Below, one piece after another: positions 45,953 to 56,632 of a DNA stretch of 64,000 bases. The stretch is from Glomus cerebriforme (lineage: Eukaryota; Glomeromycota; Glomeromycetes; Glomerales; Glomeraceae): the NCBI GenBank assembly GCA_003550305.1, contig QKYT01000114.1, forward strand, positions 107,175 through 171,174, in the 5' to 3' direction. The position numbers were made by a program, and so were the translations under genes. The notes under the pieces were generated by a model. That model made no database searches and was not told the DNA's origin. It saw nothing but the letters and a program-made list of their open reading frames with translations. The stretch's first letter is position 1. Every line of letters begins with the position of its first letter.

Positions 45953-46642
45953 CTAATTTCTTAATTTGATATTCTTTAAAATTATATGGTTATTCCAAAT
46001 TCTTTTTGCTTTTTCTTCCATTTGACATTTGAACTCCTTTACAGGAATCCACTCACCTGTGTCCTCTATGACTTCACAAATATTTTCTGGATATATAAAA
46101 TTATTTGTGAGACCATCTATAAGATCTTTTCCCATATATCTTAGGATTTGTTGCATTTCATCCCATTCATACATATTACCATCTTTATCCAATAACCAGA
46201 TGACAAATCCAGAATGATCTATAAATACTGGTTGAATATCAGTAATTCCAAATTTTTCATTAAGATATTCAATATATTCCGCATCTACAAAATCTAATGA
46301 ATCTTTGTTTGTGATCTGGTGAAACCCAAAATGATTATTTTTATTTAGCTGTTCACAAATGTAACCTGGCAAGTTGTGCAATTCTGATAAAGTGGAATCT
46401 TTTTTTTCATTCACATATTGATTGTGCATATTTTGATCAGAATATCTGGCTTCAACCTGGTTAAGTGAGTCCAAGGGTTCATTTTCACACAATTCCTGTA
46501 GTTCTACTTCTCTTGACTCTGACATATTGTTCCATCTGGATTTTGTGGGAAAAGATACGAATTGTTGATCATAATCAAGAGATCTCTGTATTTCCTTCTC
46601 AGAGCTATGACTGATATTCCGAAGGAGACTGCTGTTATTCAT
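45953..46642 (-). CDS. orphan protein, intact reading frame, function unknown
   Basis: One uninterrupted frame of 229 residues from the ATG at 46642 (MNNSSLLRNISHS); it is open upstream to a TGA near 46707 but without another ATG. The N-terminal half is polar and acidic, rich in Ser, Asn and Glu. The C-terminal 110 residues look globular, with regularly placed Trp and Asp (FVIWLLDKDGNMYEWDEMQ, EDTGEWIPVKEF). No signal peptide or transmembrane helix is seen. An ATG at 46725 in another frame (MNNFNNSTPDALRY) begins similarly and may show a frameshifted older start. It sits among relics but has kept about 230 codons free of stops, which suggests recent function. No family is recognised. Confidence 0.6.
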   Translation of the reverse strand: MNNSSLLRNISHSSEKEIQRSLDYDQQFVSFPTKSRWNNMSESREVELQELCENEPLDSLNQVEARYSDQNMHNQYVNEKKDSTLSELHNLPGYICEQLNKNNHFGFHQITNKDSLDFVDAEYIEYLNEKFGITDIQPVFIDHSGFVIWLLDKDGNMYEWDEMQQILRYMGKDLIDGLTNNFIYPENICEVIEDTGEWIPVKEFKCQMEEKAKRIWNNHIILKNIKLRN

Positions 46643-47394
46643 TTGCAATTTGTCATCCAAGATACATTTATTGATGTTGGATATCTTAAGGCATCAGGAG
46701 TAGAGTTATTAAAGTTATTCATGTTGCTTAAAACGAGTGTATATATATTAATTATGTATGTAGTACAGTATGTCAGAATGAAAGCTAGTTTACTCATTAG
46801 ATTAAAAACGGTTCAGTCGTACGAATGACCGTATTTGACTAATGTGGCTTTTTGTGTGATCGATCTACAAAATAGCACCTGATCGTATAAGAAAAAATAA
46901 AGCGCAGTCGTATGAGCCTACCTATCACATTTACAAAGAAGTTTTATGTAAACGAAATTAGATTTTTAAAATTAGATTTATATCAAAAAAGTTTGTACTT
47001 CAAATGTTGAAAAACTGTATAATGTAATGAATCTGAAATATATTTATAATGTAATTTAAATATCTTGTAAATTAACAAATGCTCAAGAAATAATAATTTA
47101 CACCAATAAATATGAGTAAAAAAAAAAACAGAATATTTGTATAAAAAGTTTGCATAATTTGAGACTTTATACTATGTAAATCCGTAATTATTGAATATCT
47201 TACGAATCACAAGTTAGAAAATACTTATTGTAACATCTTTGTTTGTAGATGACGTTTTACACTTACAAAGAAATGAAAGAATCATTTAAAAAAAGAAACT
47301 TTGTTTACAAAAAAAATTATATATAGTTGTATTTTTACAAATTTAAATTATTATAAAAAAAAAGCCAATTTCGAAATTCAAACTTGTTATTAAA
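46643..47394. other. intergenic between divergent genes
   Basis: The spacer separates the orphan gene (-) from the membrane-protein gene (+). A segment near 46810-46930 is richer in G and C and contains GTGATCGATCTAC, similar to a word near 15813. It could be the promoter of the orphan gene family. The last 250 bases are A/T-rich leader. Confidence 0.4.
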
Positions 47395-48827
47395 ATGGAA
47401 GTTGATTCACTTCAAACCATAATTTATAATTACCATAAACGCATTAGTTACATTGAGAAAATATTCCTATACATATTTTTAATAGACGTAATAGGATATT
47501 TAATTCTATTTATTTTATTTTTAATATCAACAGGAAAATTTATAAATAATTTTGTGAATATTCTATTGACATTTTTTCCAATAGTATCTGGAATAATAAT
47601 GGTAAGTAACTTTATAAATTTGGTAAATCACTTTCGATTTTTTTAACGGTTTACTTTATAGTTTTATAGTCGAACGATACTTCACGGACTTGCATTTCTT
47701 TGCGTTCATACATTTCCTATAATCGTAGGTGTATCTCTCCTATATACGCAAAATAATGCTTGTTCTGAATTACCGGAAGAATGCTTCTTTTATAAAAATA
47801 CAGTATATTATACATCGGCAATCATTTTACTTTTCTTTTTAGTTTTATTCACAGCCATTTATGGTGTAATTTTATATTATTTTTGGAAAAGAAGGTAACA
47901 ATAATATTTTAATGATAAATTTGATATGTAATTATTTTAAAACTTATAAAAATCTATTTAATTAATTAGAATATGGCCCATGAGATATAAATATCCGTAT
48001 TCAAAAAGAGAGGATATAATAGGTAAATGAATAAACAAACTTTTTTTTTATTCCATTTATTAAATTTTTTTTAATTATTATTATATTTACTTATTAATAA
48101 TTAGAAATGGATTCGATTTATCAATTACAATTCCCTCTTTTTCACGCAAAAACAATGGTGTTAGGATTTTGGACTACCTTCTATTCAATTGTATTTTGGA
48201 ATACAATAAGAGTCTATCAGAGTAGAGTATTAGTTGGAGATAGCCTTTATAATTTTCGTAATGCTGTTCATTATGCTATACCATTAAATCTTATAATCTT
48301 ATTTTATGCATTTTTTATGCTCAAAGGGGTAAGTGTAAAAAATATAATTATTTAATAATAAATTTATTCTTTTACAAAGTTTTATTTTATTTTATTTAAT
48401 GTTATTTTCTTTTTAAGGTTAGGGATGAATCAAAAAAAATATATATTGTATATTTTGGAAATTTATTCCAAGCCGTATTACTGTATAAAATATCAACCGA
48501 TTTTTGTTATCTTCAAAATCCAACATTACAGTTTTGTTTTAAATACGAAACATTATTTAATTCATTATTTGGTTTGACAGTTCTATTTTGGATAATAATT
48601 ATTTTATCAACCTGGAATACTGTTAGATGTCAAAGAAATTTCGGAAAAAATCTCGGATTTTATTGTAAGTTATATAAGTAATATATAATATATATATATA
48701 TACATTTTTTTTTATACTAACTAAATTCTTAATTTTTTTTTTTTAAAAAAAAATAGTAAAATATGAACCAATCCCTGATGAATTTAAATCTGAAAATTTT
48801 ATAGTTATATTACCCTTCTGTGACTGA
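47395..48827 (+). CDS. multi-pass membrane protein, function unknown (6 exons)
   Basis: Exons are 47395-47601, 47662-47894, 47970-48022, 48105-48328, 48418-48664 and 48757-48827. All introns are GT-AG, phases agree, and the product is 344 residues. About seven hydrophobic segments are visible: two in exon 1 (IFLYIFLIDVIGYLILFILF and a second before LTFFPIVSGIIM), two in exon 2, two in exon 4 and one in exon 5, plus a possible re-entrant stretch. Exon 2 contains a short loop with paired Cys (NACSELPEECFF), and exon 5 another (DFCYLQNPTLQFCF); these could form disulfides on one side of the membrane. The seven-helix layout with extracellular-type cysteines is compatible with a receptor-like protein, but I see no family motif. 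The tail ends in PFCD. Confidence 0.8.
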
Positions 48828-50452
48828 TGCCGGACTAATGTCAAAAAAAAATTACTAGGCGTCATATATATCCATTCCCTATATACTAACAATTAAAATA
48901 TTTTAAAAATAAACAAAAAATTAGCATAGTATATTAAATGAGCTTTCCTAATTATTAAATTGATTATTATATTGATTGAATAAAGTACCGATTTTATTAT
49001 CATCGTATATCAAATATACCGTAGAGATATTGTTTTTGAAAATTCATTTTGTACTTATTTAGAAATCATATTTTTTAATAATTAGCATTCTTTATGTCAT
49101 TATAATTCTTTGTCTTTCTTACTCTTTATCTCAACTAGTAGAACTAAATTTAACGCAGTAAATTTGATCAGTTGACGCGATAAAGTTTGTAGGGATATAA
49201 AAATTATCCGATGGAACTTTCTAATGGTTTATTTGAAGAATTTGGTTTTCAATGGAAAAAATTTATCCAATGAAACTTATATACTATATTTATTAATTAC
49301 TCCTATTTTTTAAACAATGAAGTAAAAAGTTTGACGCGTTGTGAAATCGTATTATTATTATTATTATTATTTAAATGACCTAATTTTTAGTATTTAACGC
49401 CAACCAATTCATTGGAGCAGAATTTTATTGTCGACAATACCAATATTATGTTATTGAACATCCTATTTTAAATTCTAATTAAAATAAAAATAAAAATAAA
49501 AATTCTTTTTTTTTTTAAAAAAAAAAAGTTTTTTGTATATAAAAAAAAAAAAATTAAATAAAAAAATGTACAGTACAAGGACAATTAATTCTAAAATAAA
49601 TTAGATTAATTATATCTTCTAGAAAATTTTAACTTAGAGAATCCCATCCCTTATAATTAATACGTCTTTTAAATTTTTTTCCTTGTTTTAATATATAATT
49701 TCGGGGGTATAAAACATTCGGTTAACAAAGGATCTATTACCATTCACGTGACAACAATAAAATCGGGCATAGTTTACTGTATTTAATTTGATAATTTATG
49801 TATTTAATTTTTTTAAAAGAAGGAACCTCGTTAAAGATAATATATCCATCGGGATATATGTGTTTTAAATCGCTGTAACTTTAAAATTTTTGTAATACAC
49901 TCAAAATAAATTTTCGTTTTTTTTTTTTTTTTGAATTAATTAAGATTATTTCCATGAAAGGAAATAATTCAATATAAAGATTTCTTCCCTTTTCTTTTTT
50001 GTTTTTCTAAAATGATTCTAAAATTTATTTATTGTAATAATATATTTATATACATATAAAAATAATACCTTTATACCGTTTCTTTAAAAAAAGAAATTAT
50101 GAGATCATGTTTTCGTCATAACCATTCAAGATTAAATATAAAATGGTAACGAAATCTCGTCAGATTTTCATACCCAATTTTTTTTTTCTCTCTCTCCTTC
50201 TTTTCCCTTTCTCCCTTAAGCTTTAAAATTATGAAATATCTATGATCTTTGAATCGCATAATATTCACAAATACTAAGCAGTTATAAACCTCATTTACCT
50301 CCTCCGTAATTATATGTACTGTCTATTATTAATAGTATAAAAACAATAATTTTTCATCTTCTCGTATTTTATTTTACTTTTTTTTTTTGTTTTTTTAAAA
50401 AAAAAAAAGACACACGCGCATACATTCGTTACATATATACACACGCAATAAT
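48828..50452. other. AT-rich intergenic region
   Basis: No coding frame is supported. The stretch includes an ATT microsatellite (49352-49371) and homopolymers. The last 300 bases, with CT-rich tracts near 50188-50215 and an ACACACGC element shortly before the ATG, are the likely promoter and 5' UTR of the HMG-box gene. Confidence 0.45.
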
Positions 50453-51650
50453 ATGTCTTCACGTTCATTTAATAATTTAGAAACTTTAGATAAAGAAACA
50501 TTAATCAAAACTCAAATTCCATTAAAAGATCAATATATTAATTTAAATAATAAAAATCCAAAAATATGTACTTTGATAAATCAACTTGTTAATGAATATC
50601 ATGATATTCAAACAAGTTTAAATTTAATGGAATTATTAGCACCCTCAAACCGTTCCAGAGCCAAAAAAGTACCAAGACCTCAAAATAAATTTTTTTTATA
50701 TAGAAGAGATATTTCCAAAGGTTTATGTAAAATAAATCATCCAATGCCCGTAGGAGAATCTTCTAAAGCTGCTTCCTTATTATGGAAATCTTTACCTAAA
50801 CGCGCACGTGAATTTTGGAATCAAGCATCTATAATCGCAAAAGAAATACATAGCATAGTTTATCCAGATTATAAATTTTCTCCTAATCGACAAAATCGAC
50901 AAAAGCGACAAAAAAAAATTTATAAAAGATCAAAATCAAGTGGGAATAGTCGAAAATATCGAATTATTATTAATTCTTCTTTCGAGAAAAATCAAACTTC
51001 AGGTAATATATATTTAGGTTTTCAAAAAAGTTTTTAAACAATCTTTTTTTTTTTACTCTAAAATTTTAATGTATCAGATTTATCAGATATTTCCCCATCT
51101 ATAAGTGAATTATCGATGACAAGAACAACAAGTGAACAACAAGTAATCGATACACAACAATATCAAATTCTTAACTCGTCTTCATCTTTTTCCATCGATG
51201 AAAACCAAACTTCAGGTAAAAAATATTTTGGCTTCTCTTTTCACATTTATATAATCGTTTTATCCTTATCGTTATATGTATATATATTATAAAGTTTTTC
51301 ATATATCGGATACATCAAATGAAATATGTGAAGAATCAACAGCCCAACCATCACAACTTATTGACCTTTCAGAACAACAACAATTATTAAATCTTTATTT
51401 TTCCGAAGGATTATATCAACAGGCAGCACCAACACAATTTGATATTATATGTAATGCTCCTATTCCTGCACAACATCCTCGATTTATGATTATGACTGCA
51501 GAACCTTCTTTTCAACCTCCTACTGTTTATAATCCATCATATGAAGATTTAGTTTTATTAAACCAATCATTAGGTTCAGAGAATGTTATTGATCCGTTTT
51601 TATTAAATCTACCTTATACATTATCATTCAATTATAATTATTATAATTAG
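50453..51650 (+). CDS. HMG-box (MATA_HMG-type) transcription factor, 3 exons
   Basis: Exons 50453-51002, 51078-51215 and 51295-51650 join in phase and give 347 residues. The HMG box covers about residues 74-143: RPQNKFFLYRRD, HPMPVGESSKAASLLWKSL, then AREFWNQASIIAKEI and YPDYKFSP. Such a box bends DNA by minor-groove binding, and in fungi it occurs in mating-type and related regulators. Arg/Lys-rich sequence directly after it (NRQNRQKRQKK) should serve as nuclear signal. The remainder is rich in Ser, Thr and Gln, as in activation regions. Exons 1 and 2 end with nearly the same sequence before the donor (xENQTS / EKNQTS, then gtaa), which indicates exon duplication. The acceptor of exon 2 is doubled (AG, 9 nt, AG), so two isoforms differing by three residues are possible. 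Confidence 0.88.
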
Positions 51651-52026
51651 ATTTATAAACTATATGAATTTATAGAACAGACTTTAAAAAAATATAGATT
51701 TAATAATGTACAGTAGATATTCGTGATCATAGATATAATTAATTAATTGTAAATATAGACTTTTTTTTTTCTAATGTATTATCAGTTTTCCTAATAATTT
51801 TATTTACTATTTGTAAAAGTTTTATTAAATAATAAAGTAAATGAATCGTTTTATTCAAAAATAAATGCCTCTATTATAGTATATTTGATCGTCAAAAACA
51901 TTTTATTTTATTTTTTTATTAAGGTACATACCACATACAGTATATAAGCTCAATATGGCCAAAACTTTATTATTTTAATATTTATGTTTTCAATAAGATA
52001 CCGAGTTTAATTGATATTTTATATCT
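51651..52026. other. short intergenic between convergent genes
   Basis: The spacer contains the 3' UTRs of the HMG-box gene (+) and the membrane protein (-), with AATAAA-like words near 51829 and a T-run. Nothing else is seen. Confidence 0.5.
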
Positions 52027-53238
52027 TCAATGAGCAAGTAATCCAGTATCTTTCCTATTTTTAAATCCACCAACAACAGCAATCCAAATTAAATCAATTA
52101 CAAGTGCCGTAGTATAACCAATTAAATAAGATTGTAATACTAATCTTCTTCCTTTGGTAAACAAAATTTTAAATCTATACAAGTGAAGTGTAATTGCAAT
52201 TCCAACTATTAATAAATAAATTAAAATAACTAAAGATCCATGAGGAAACTCGATTGCAACAAATGCATGTAATAAACCAAATAATATTCCTCCTGTTATC
52301 CACCATAATGTTCCTTTAAGTGAATCTATTCCGTCATGTTTTTGTCTACGATATGCGAATAATTGTGCCCAAGTTATTATTAAAAATCCTGTCGCGTATA
52401 AATAATGTCCGATCTATAAAAAGTTAACATTTATTATAAGTATATATATAAATATTTCTTTTAAAAAAAAAAGTTTTTATTTAAATATTTACAGTATGTT
52501 CAAGAGTTTCTTGAAAATAATAAAGGACATCATTAAGTACGGGATATTGTTGTACAATTTCCGGATGTGATGTTATCACATCTTCAATCGAGTGTTTAGC
52601 AAGAATTGCCGTCGAATGTAATCCAGCACCTTTAATGATTGAGAATATAACATTATCGCGTGTAATTGCGATTTAACAAAAATCATACATATATATATTC
52701 CTACATTTTTACCTTGTGCATAAAGTGCTGCGCCTATTAAGAACCATATGTTTAAAAACGATCGTTCACTTAATCCAAATACTAGAAAGAGAAAAGAATT
52801 TTTTTTTCAAAATAAATACATTAGATAATAATTATTATATTAATATCGATTTAAAATGATAATTACAAAATTGTCGGCCCCCTTGTGTACTATCAATAAA
52901 CACTTCCGATGAAACCATAATAAAATATTGCAATGGAATTGAAACTACAGGTTCCAAAAACCCTATAAAAAAAATTATTATTATAAAACGGAAGGATTAA
53001 AAGAATTATAAATATGATAATCTTAAAATCTTGACTTACGATATATATCAGCGGCAACACCTTGAAATTTTGTAACAACTGGAATAATAGTAAATAACAA
53101 AGTCCAAATGGGAGTAATAACCAACAAAATAATAATTCTTCTATCATAACTTTTTTCACTCATAGGTAGTTTAGGATTGATTCCTAAACGAATCGATTCA
53201 TCAGATCTAAAATCATAAGTACGTGTTGTTGAAGCCAT
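52027..53238 (-). CDS. multi-pass membrane protein, function unknown (5 exons)
   Basis: Exons in transcript order are 53238-53040, 52962-52867, 52781-52713, 52629-52493 and 52413-52027. The introns are GT-AG and in phase, and the product is 295 residues. After a hydrophilic N-terminus of about 35 residues there are roughly seven hydrophobic segments: IIILLVITPIWTLLFTIIPV in exon 1, one in exon 2, one in exon 3 (FLNIWFLIGAALYA), and four in the long last exon, including ALVIDLIWIAVVGGF near the C-terminus. His residues occur in or near helices (IGHYLYA, LLHAFVAIEFPHG, LHLYRF). The family is not recognised. The clean splice phases and conserved-looking exon sizes support a real, expressed gene. 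Confidence 0.82.
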
Positions 53239-54131
53239 AATTCAAAAAACGAAGAAACGATCGTTCTTCCTTTTTTTCGGATGACCTATTTTCTTTTATT
53301 ATTATATTAATAATATATTTGTCTTTTTTGAAAGTTAAAAAAAAAAGTCAAAAAAAAAAAAGTCTATGAAAAGTTTGTGTTAATTAAAAAGGGTGGCAAA
53401 TTTTTTTTATACGGAAACGTTCGAATAAAGTCGAAATTTCTTGGCGGGCTGTTGTTTCAAAAGACTTGGCAGCAGACTTGGCGTAAAATAAATTATATCA
53501 TCATCTATTATTATTTGTCAAATCATATTACACGAATTTTGCGTTCCAAATATTATAAATAAATTCCTTTGTTCTTCTGTTCTCCTTATAATTCTTTTCC
53601 ATATTCTTCGTTTAATTCTTTTGTTCATATATGTTATTAAAAAAAACAAGCAAATAGGCGCAGTTTAAGGCGCGGAGATCATATATAAAATGTGACTTAG
53701 ACTTTTTTAAGCTTTCGAATTTAATTATATTACATAATTTTTATACTTGAAATTTTACCTGTTATAATTTATCTACATATGGCTTTGTTAAAAGTAAATT
53801 AAACGATATATTTAAATGTTGGCTTTGCTTTTTAAACATGATCGTTTTTCATAGTATACAGTTATATTATGACGATTGATTGATCACATAGCCTCAACAT
53901 ACATGATCAGCCAAGAACGCAGTATATTCACGAAATAATGTGTTTATAGATCATTAAATTTATATAGTCAAATATGACTTATTTATATAAAAGAAAAATA
54001 AATAAATTATACAGGATATATAAATGTACCTATATTTAAATAACACTACATTTTGATCAAAAATGTTGTTGCTGTTGAAATATTCATATTAAGTTTTGCG
54101 GAATAAGGGATCGCGTTCTTGTTTTAATAAT
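53239..54131. other. intergenic between two minus-strand genes
   Basis: Upstream region of the 295-residue membrane protein, with A-rich tracts near 53336-53361. A 61-codon plus-strand frame at 53377-53562 reads through poly-T and is not convincing. A TTGATTGATCACATAG word lies near 53874. Confidence 0.45.
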
Positions 54132-54262
54132 TCACCATTCTCTTTGTTCAAATATTAAAGATTCTTTAGGTGGAGCGGATAAAGGACCCAACATTACCTT
54201 TTTTGCTACACCACCGTTTTCGGTTTTAACATTATATTTCAATATAACATGATATAAAAATG
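54132..54262 (-). pseudogene. duplicated 3' fragment of the neighbouring P450 gene
   Basis: About 130 bp resemble the end of the last exon of the P450 at 54395-56632. The readable peptide YNVKTENGGVAKKVMLGP and PPKESLIFEQ aligns with YNVKTENDGVAKKVMLGP and PPKESLIFER of the intact gene. It lies 260 bp downstream on the same strand and ends with its own stop. The heme-binding loop and all upstream exons are absent. This is either the remnant of a tandem P450 copy or a local partial duplication. Confidence 0.85.
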
Positions 54263-54394
54263 ATTAGCCATATATATTGCATAGAACGCATACATTATCC
54301 GATGAAATTTATATGGTTGAATGTGTCTTTATTTATACAAAAAAAACAAAAAATATATAAAATGGGATTCTACGATTTCTCATTCTTTCTTATA

Positions 54395-56632
54395 TTAGTT
54401 CATCTCAATTCTCTGCTCTTTTCTTCGTTCAAATATTAAAGATTCTTTAGGTGGGTTAGTAAAAGGACCAAGCATTACCTTTTTTGCTACACCATCATTT
54501 TCAGTTTTAACATTATACTTCAATATAATATTATATAAAAATAATTTCATCATTAAAACAGCATAAAATCTACCAGGACATGCATGACGACCTCCACCAA
54601 AAACAACATAAGTTCTGTCAACTTTTGACGCTGAAATATTTTGAGGGACAAATTGAAATGGTTTAAACGATTTTGAATCTGAACCATATTTTGATTCAGA
54701 AAACAAACAATCTTCTGAAAAATCAAATACGTTGCGTCCTATTATAATTCGCAAAAGTTAAGTTAATAATATATAGTTTAATAAAAACAATCCTTTTTTT
54801 TTACCTTTGGGAATCGTATAACCGTTTGAAAAGGTATAATGGTCAGCAATAACAGCATGTGGAGCAATGACTAATAAATAATTTAGAAAAAAAAACTATT
54901 AAAATAAAATCTTGAATTGGTCTATCAAAAAAATGGATAGATATATTACACATATCACCCATATGCCTAAGAGATTCTCTGGTAAAACTATCCAACTTTA
55001 TCATCTTATTAATATCATTAAAAGTAAGTTTTCCGTTACACTCTTTATTAATTGTTGATGCTTCTTCGTATAACTCATCCCAATATTCTGGTCTACTAGC
55101 ATAATCTTTTTTTTTTTAAAAAACGAAAATAAGTAAATAAAATTAAATAAAATTAAAAATTTTAATGTGAGATGGTTATAATACCAAATAAAAGATTGGC
55201 CATGGTTCTTCCTGTTGTTGCGATACTAGCAACAATTAAAAAAATTAATAAATCAGCCAAATAACTGTAATTTACATTTGATGAATCAAAATCTGACTGT
55301 GACATATAATATTCCAATATATCATTCTAGGAAAAAAATAAAATCATTTTAATTATAATATAAGTAAAAAAGAAAATAATTAAGATTAGTTTTATCTTAC
55401 AGATGGTTTGTATGAATTACCAAGACTTTTCTTTTGTTGAATTCGGGTTTCAACTATAGGTTTCATGCGGTTTATAAGAATATTTTTATGCTTGGAAATT
55501 GGACTAAGCCCAATCAAAAAAGGTATCCTATAAAATGTTAAAGAATGAATAATCTTAATGCGTTACAAAATAAATTAAATAAATAATAAGAATTAAATTA
55601 ATATTTACGAAATTACATATTCGTGTAATTTTTGATGAATAAAAGAAAGGAATGGTGGTAGGAAAAAATAATGATTCATGTCTTGAGTTAATATTGCAAA
55701 TGTATGAACAACATCCTCATGTTGTGATGCTTCCTACACACAAAATTTTCATTATTTTTTTAATATACAGTACATACAGTACATACATGTATATATTTTG
55801 ATTTATTGAAAATTATACTTACTTCCCCTATACAAGCATTTGCAATTGACTTTCCAATAACATGATTGGTTAAATCCCAAATGTCTTTAATATTCCTGGG
55901 TTCTTAAAAAAAAAAAAAAAATTTATTAGATATTTATTTCTAAAAAACCTTATAATATTTACTTACTATCACATTCTCCAATCCATTTATCAAGACAATA
56001 CAAAATATCTTTTTGCATATTATCAAAATGGAATGATAATTTTCCACTGATTTGTTCCCTAATAGTTTTTGCATGGAAACCAATAACTTTAAATGGATCA
56101 TAATCTAAAATAAGATGTAAGGGTACAAACTATTTTATAATAATAATAGGTTATTAATTTTTAATATTCTATTTGTAATTACCATTAAATGTAGATTACC
56201 TCTTTAAATACTTCGAATGCATCAAAACTTTCATGAGCTTTAAGTACTTCGGGTATATATTTTTGTGCAACAATAGTCGTTACTTTTCCGAATATAACAA
56301 TATTAAAAGGTTCTCCATACTAAAAATAATTTATAATAATTTATTTATTGTATTTATTTACAATAAATTTTTTAATCTAAAAAGGTACTTAAATTACCTT
56401 TTTTAAACATTTTCTAATGAAATTTTCAGTGTCAAAAAGATAACTATATGTATGTCCAATCACTGGAATCGTGTATGGAACAAGCGGTGGCTCATTCTAT
56501 AATAAAAAATCTGTTCATGAATTTGTATTCTTTGATAATGTTTATAAAAGAATTTTATACCTCACTAAGTCGTGGCGATTTGATATAAATAAAAACGATC
56601 AAAAGAAATATAAAGGAAAGCAGTGCAAACAT
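54395..56632 (-). CDS. cytochrome P450, 11 exons
   Basis: Exons in transcript order: 56632-56561, 56496-56398, 56319-56200, 56129-55967, 55902-55823, 55733-55609, 55527-55401, 55326-55185, 55105-54950, 54870-54805 and 54738-54395. All introns are GT-AG and phases agree; the product is 497 residues. An N-terminal membrane anchor (residues 1-18) is followed by PPLVPYTIPVIGH. The K-helix ExxR is Glu353-Ser-Leu-Arg356. The heme loop is FGGGRHACPGRFYA with Cys near 437. The I-helix reads ASIATT (295-300): the acidic residue before the Thr pair, usual in P450s for proton delivery, is replaced by Ala. Some fungal P450 groups also lack it, so this need not mean loss of activity. The substrate is unknown. 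A partial copy of its last exon lies directly downstream. Confidence 0.92.

Noticed and set aside
53377..53562. 61-codon plus-strand frame between two minus-strand genes
   Set aside because: It has no homology signature and no intron-linked continuation; chance in AT-rich DNA is the simplest explanation.
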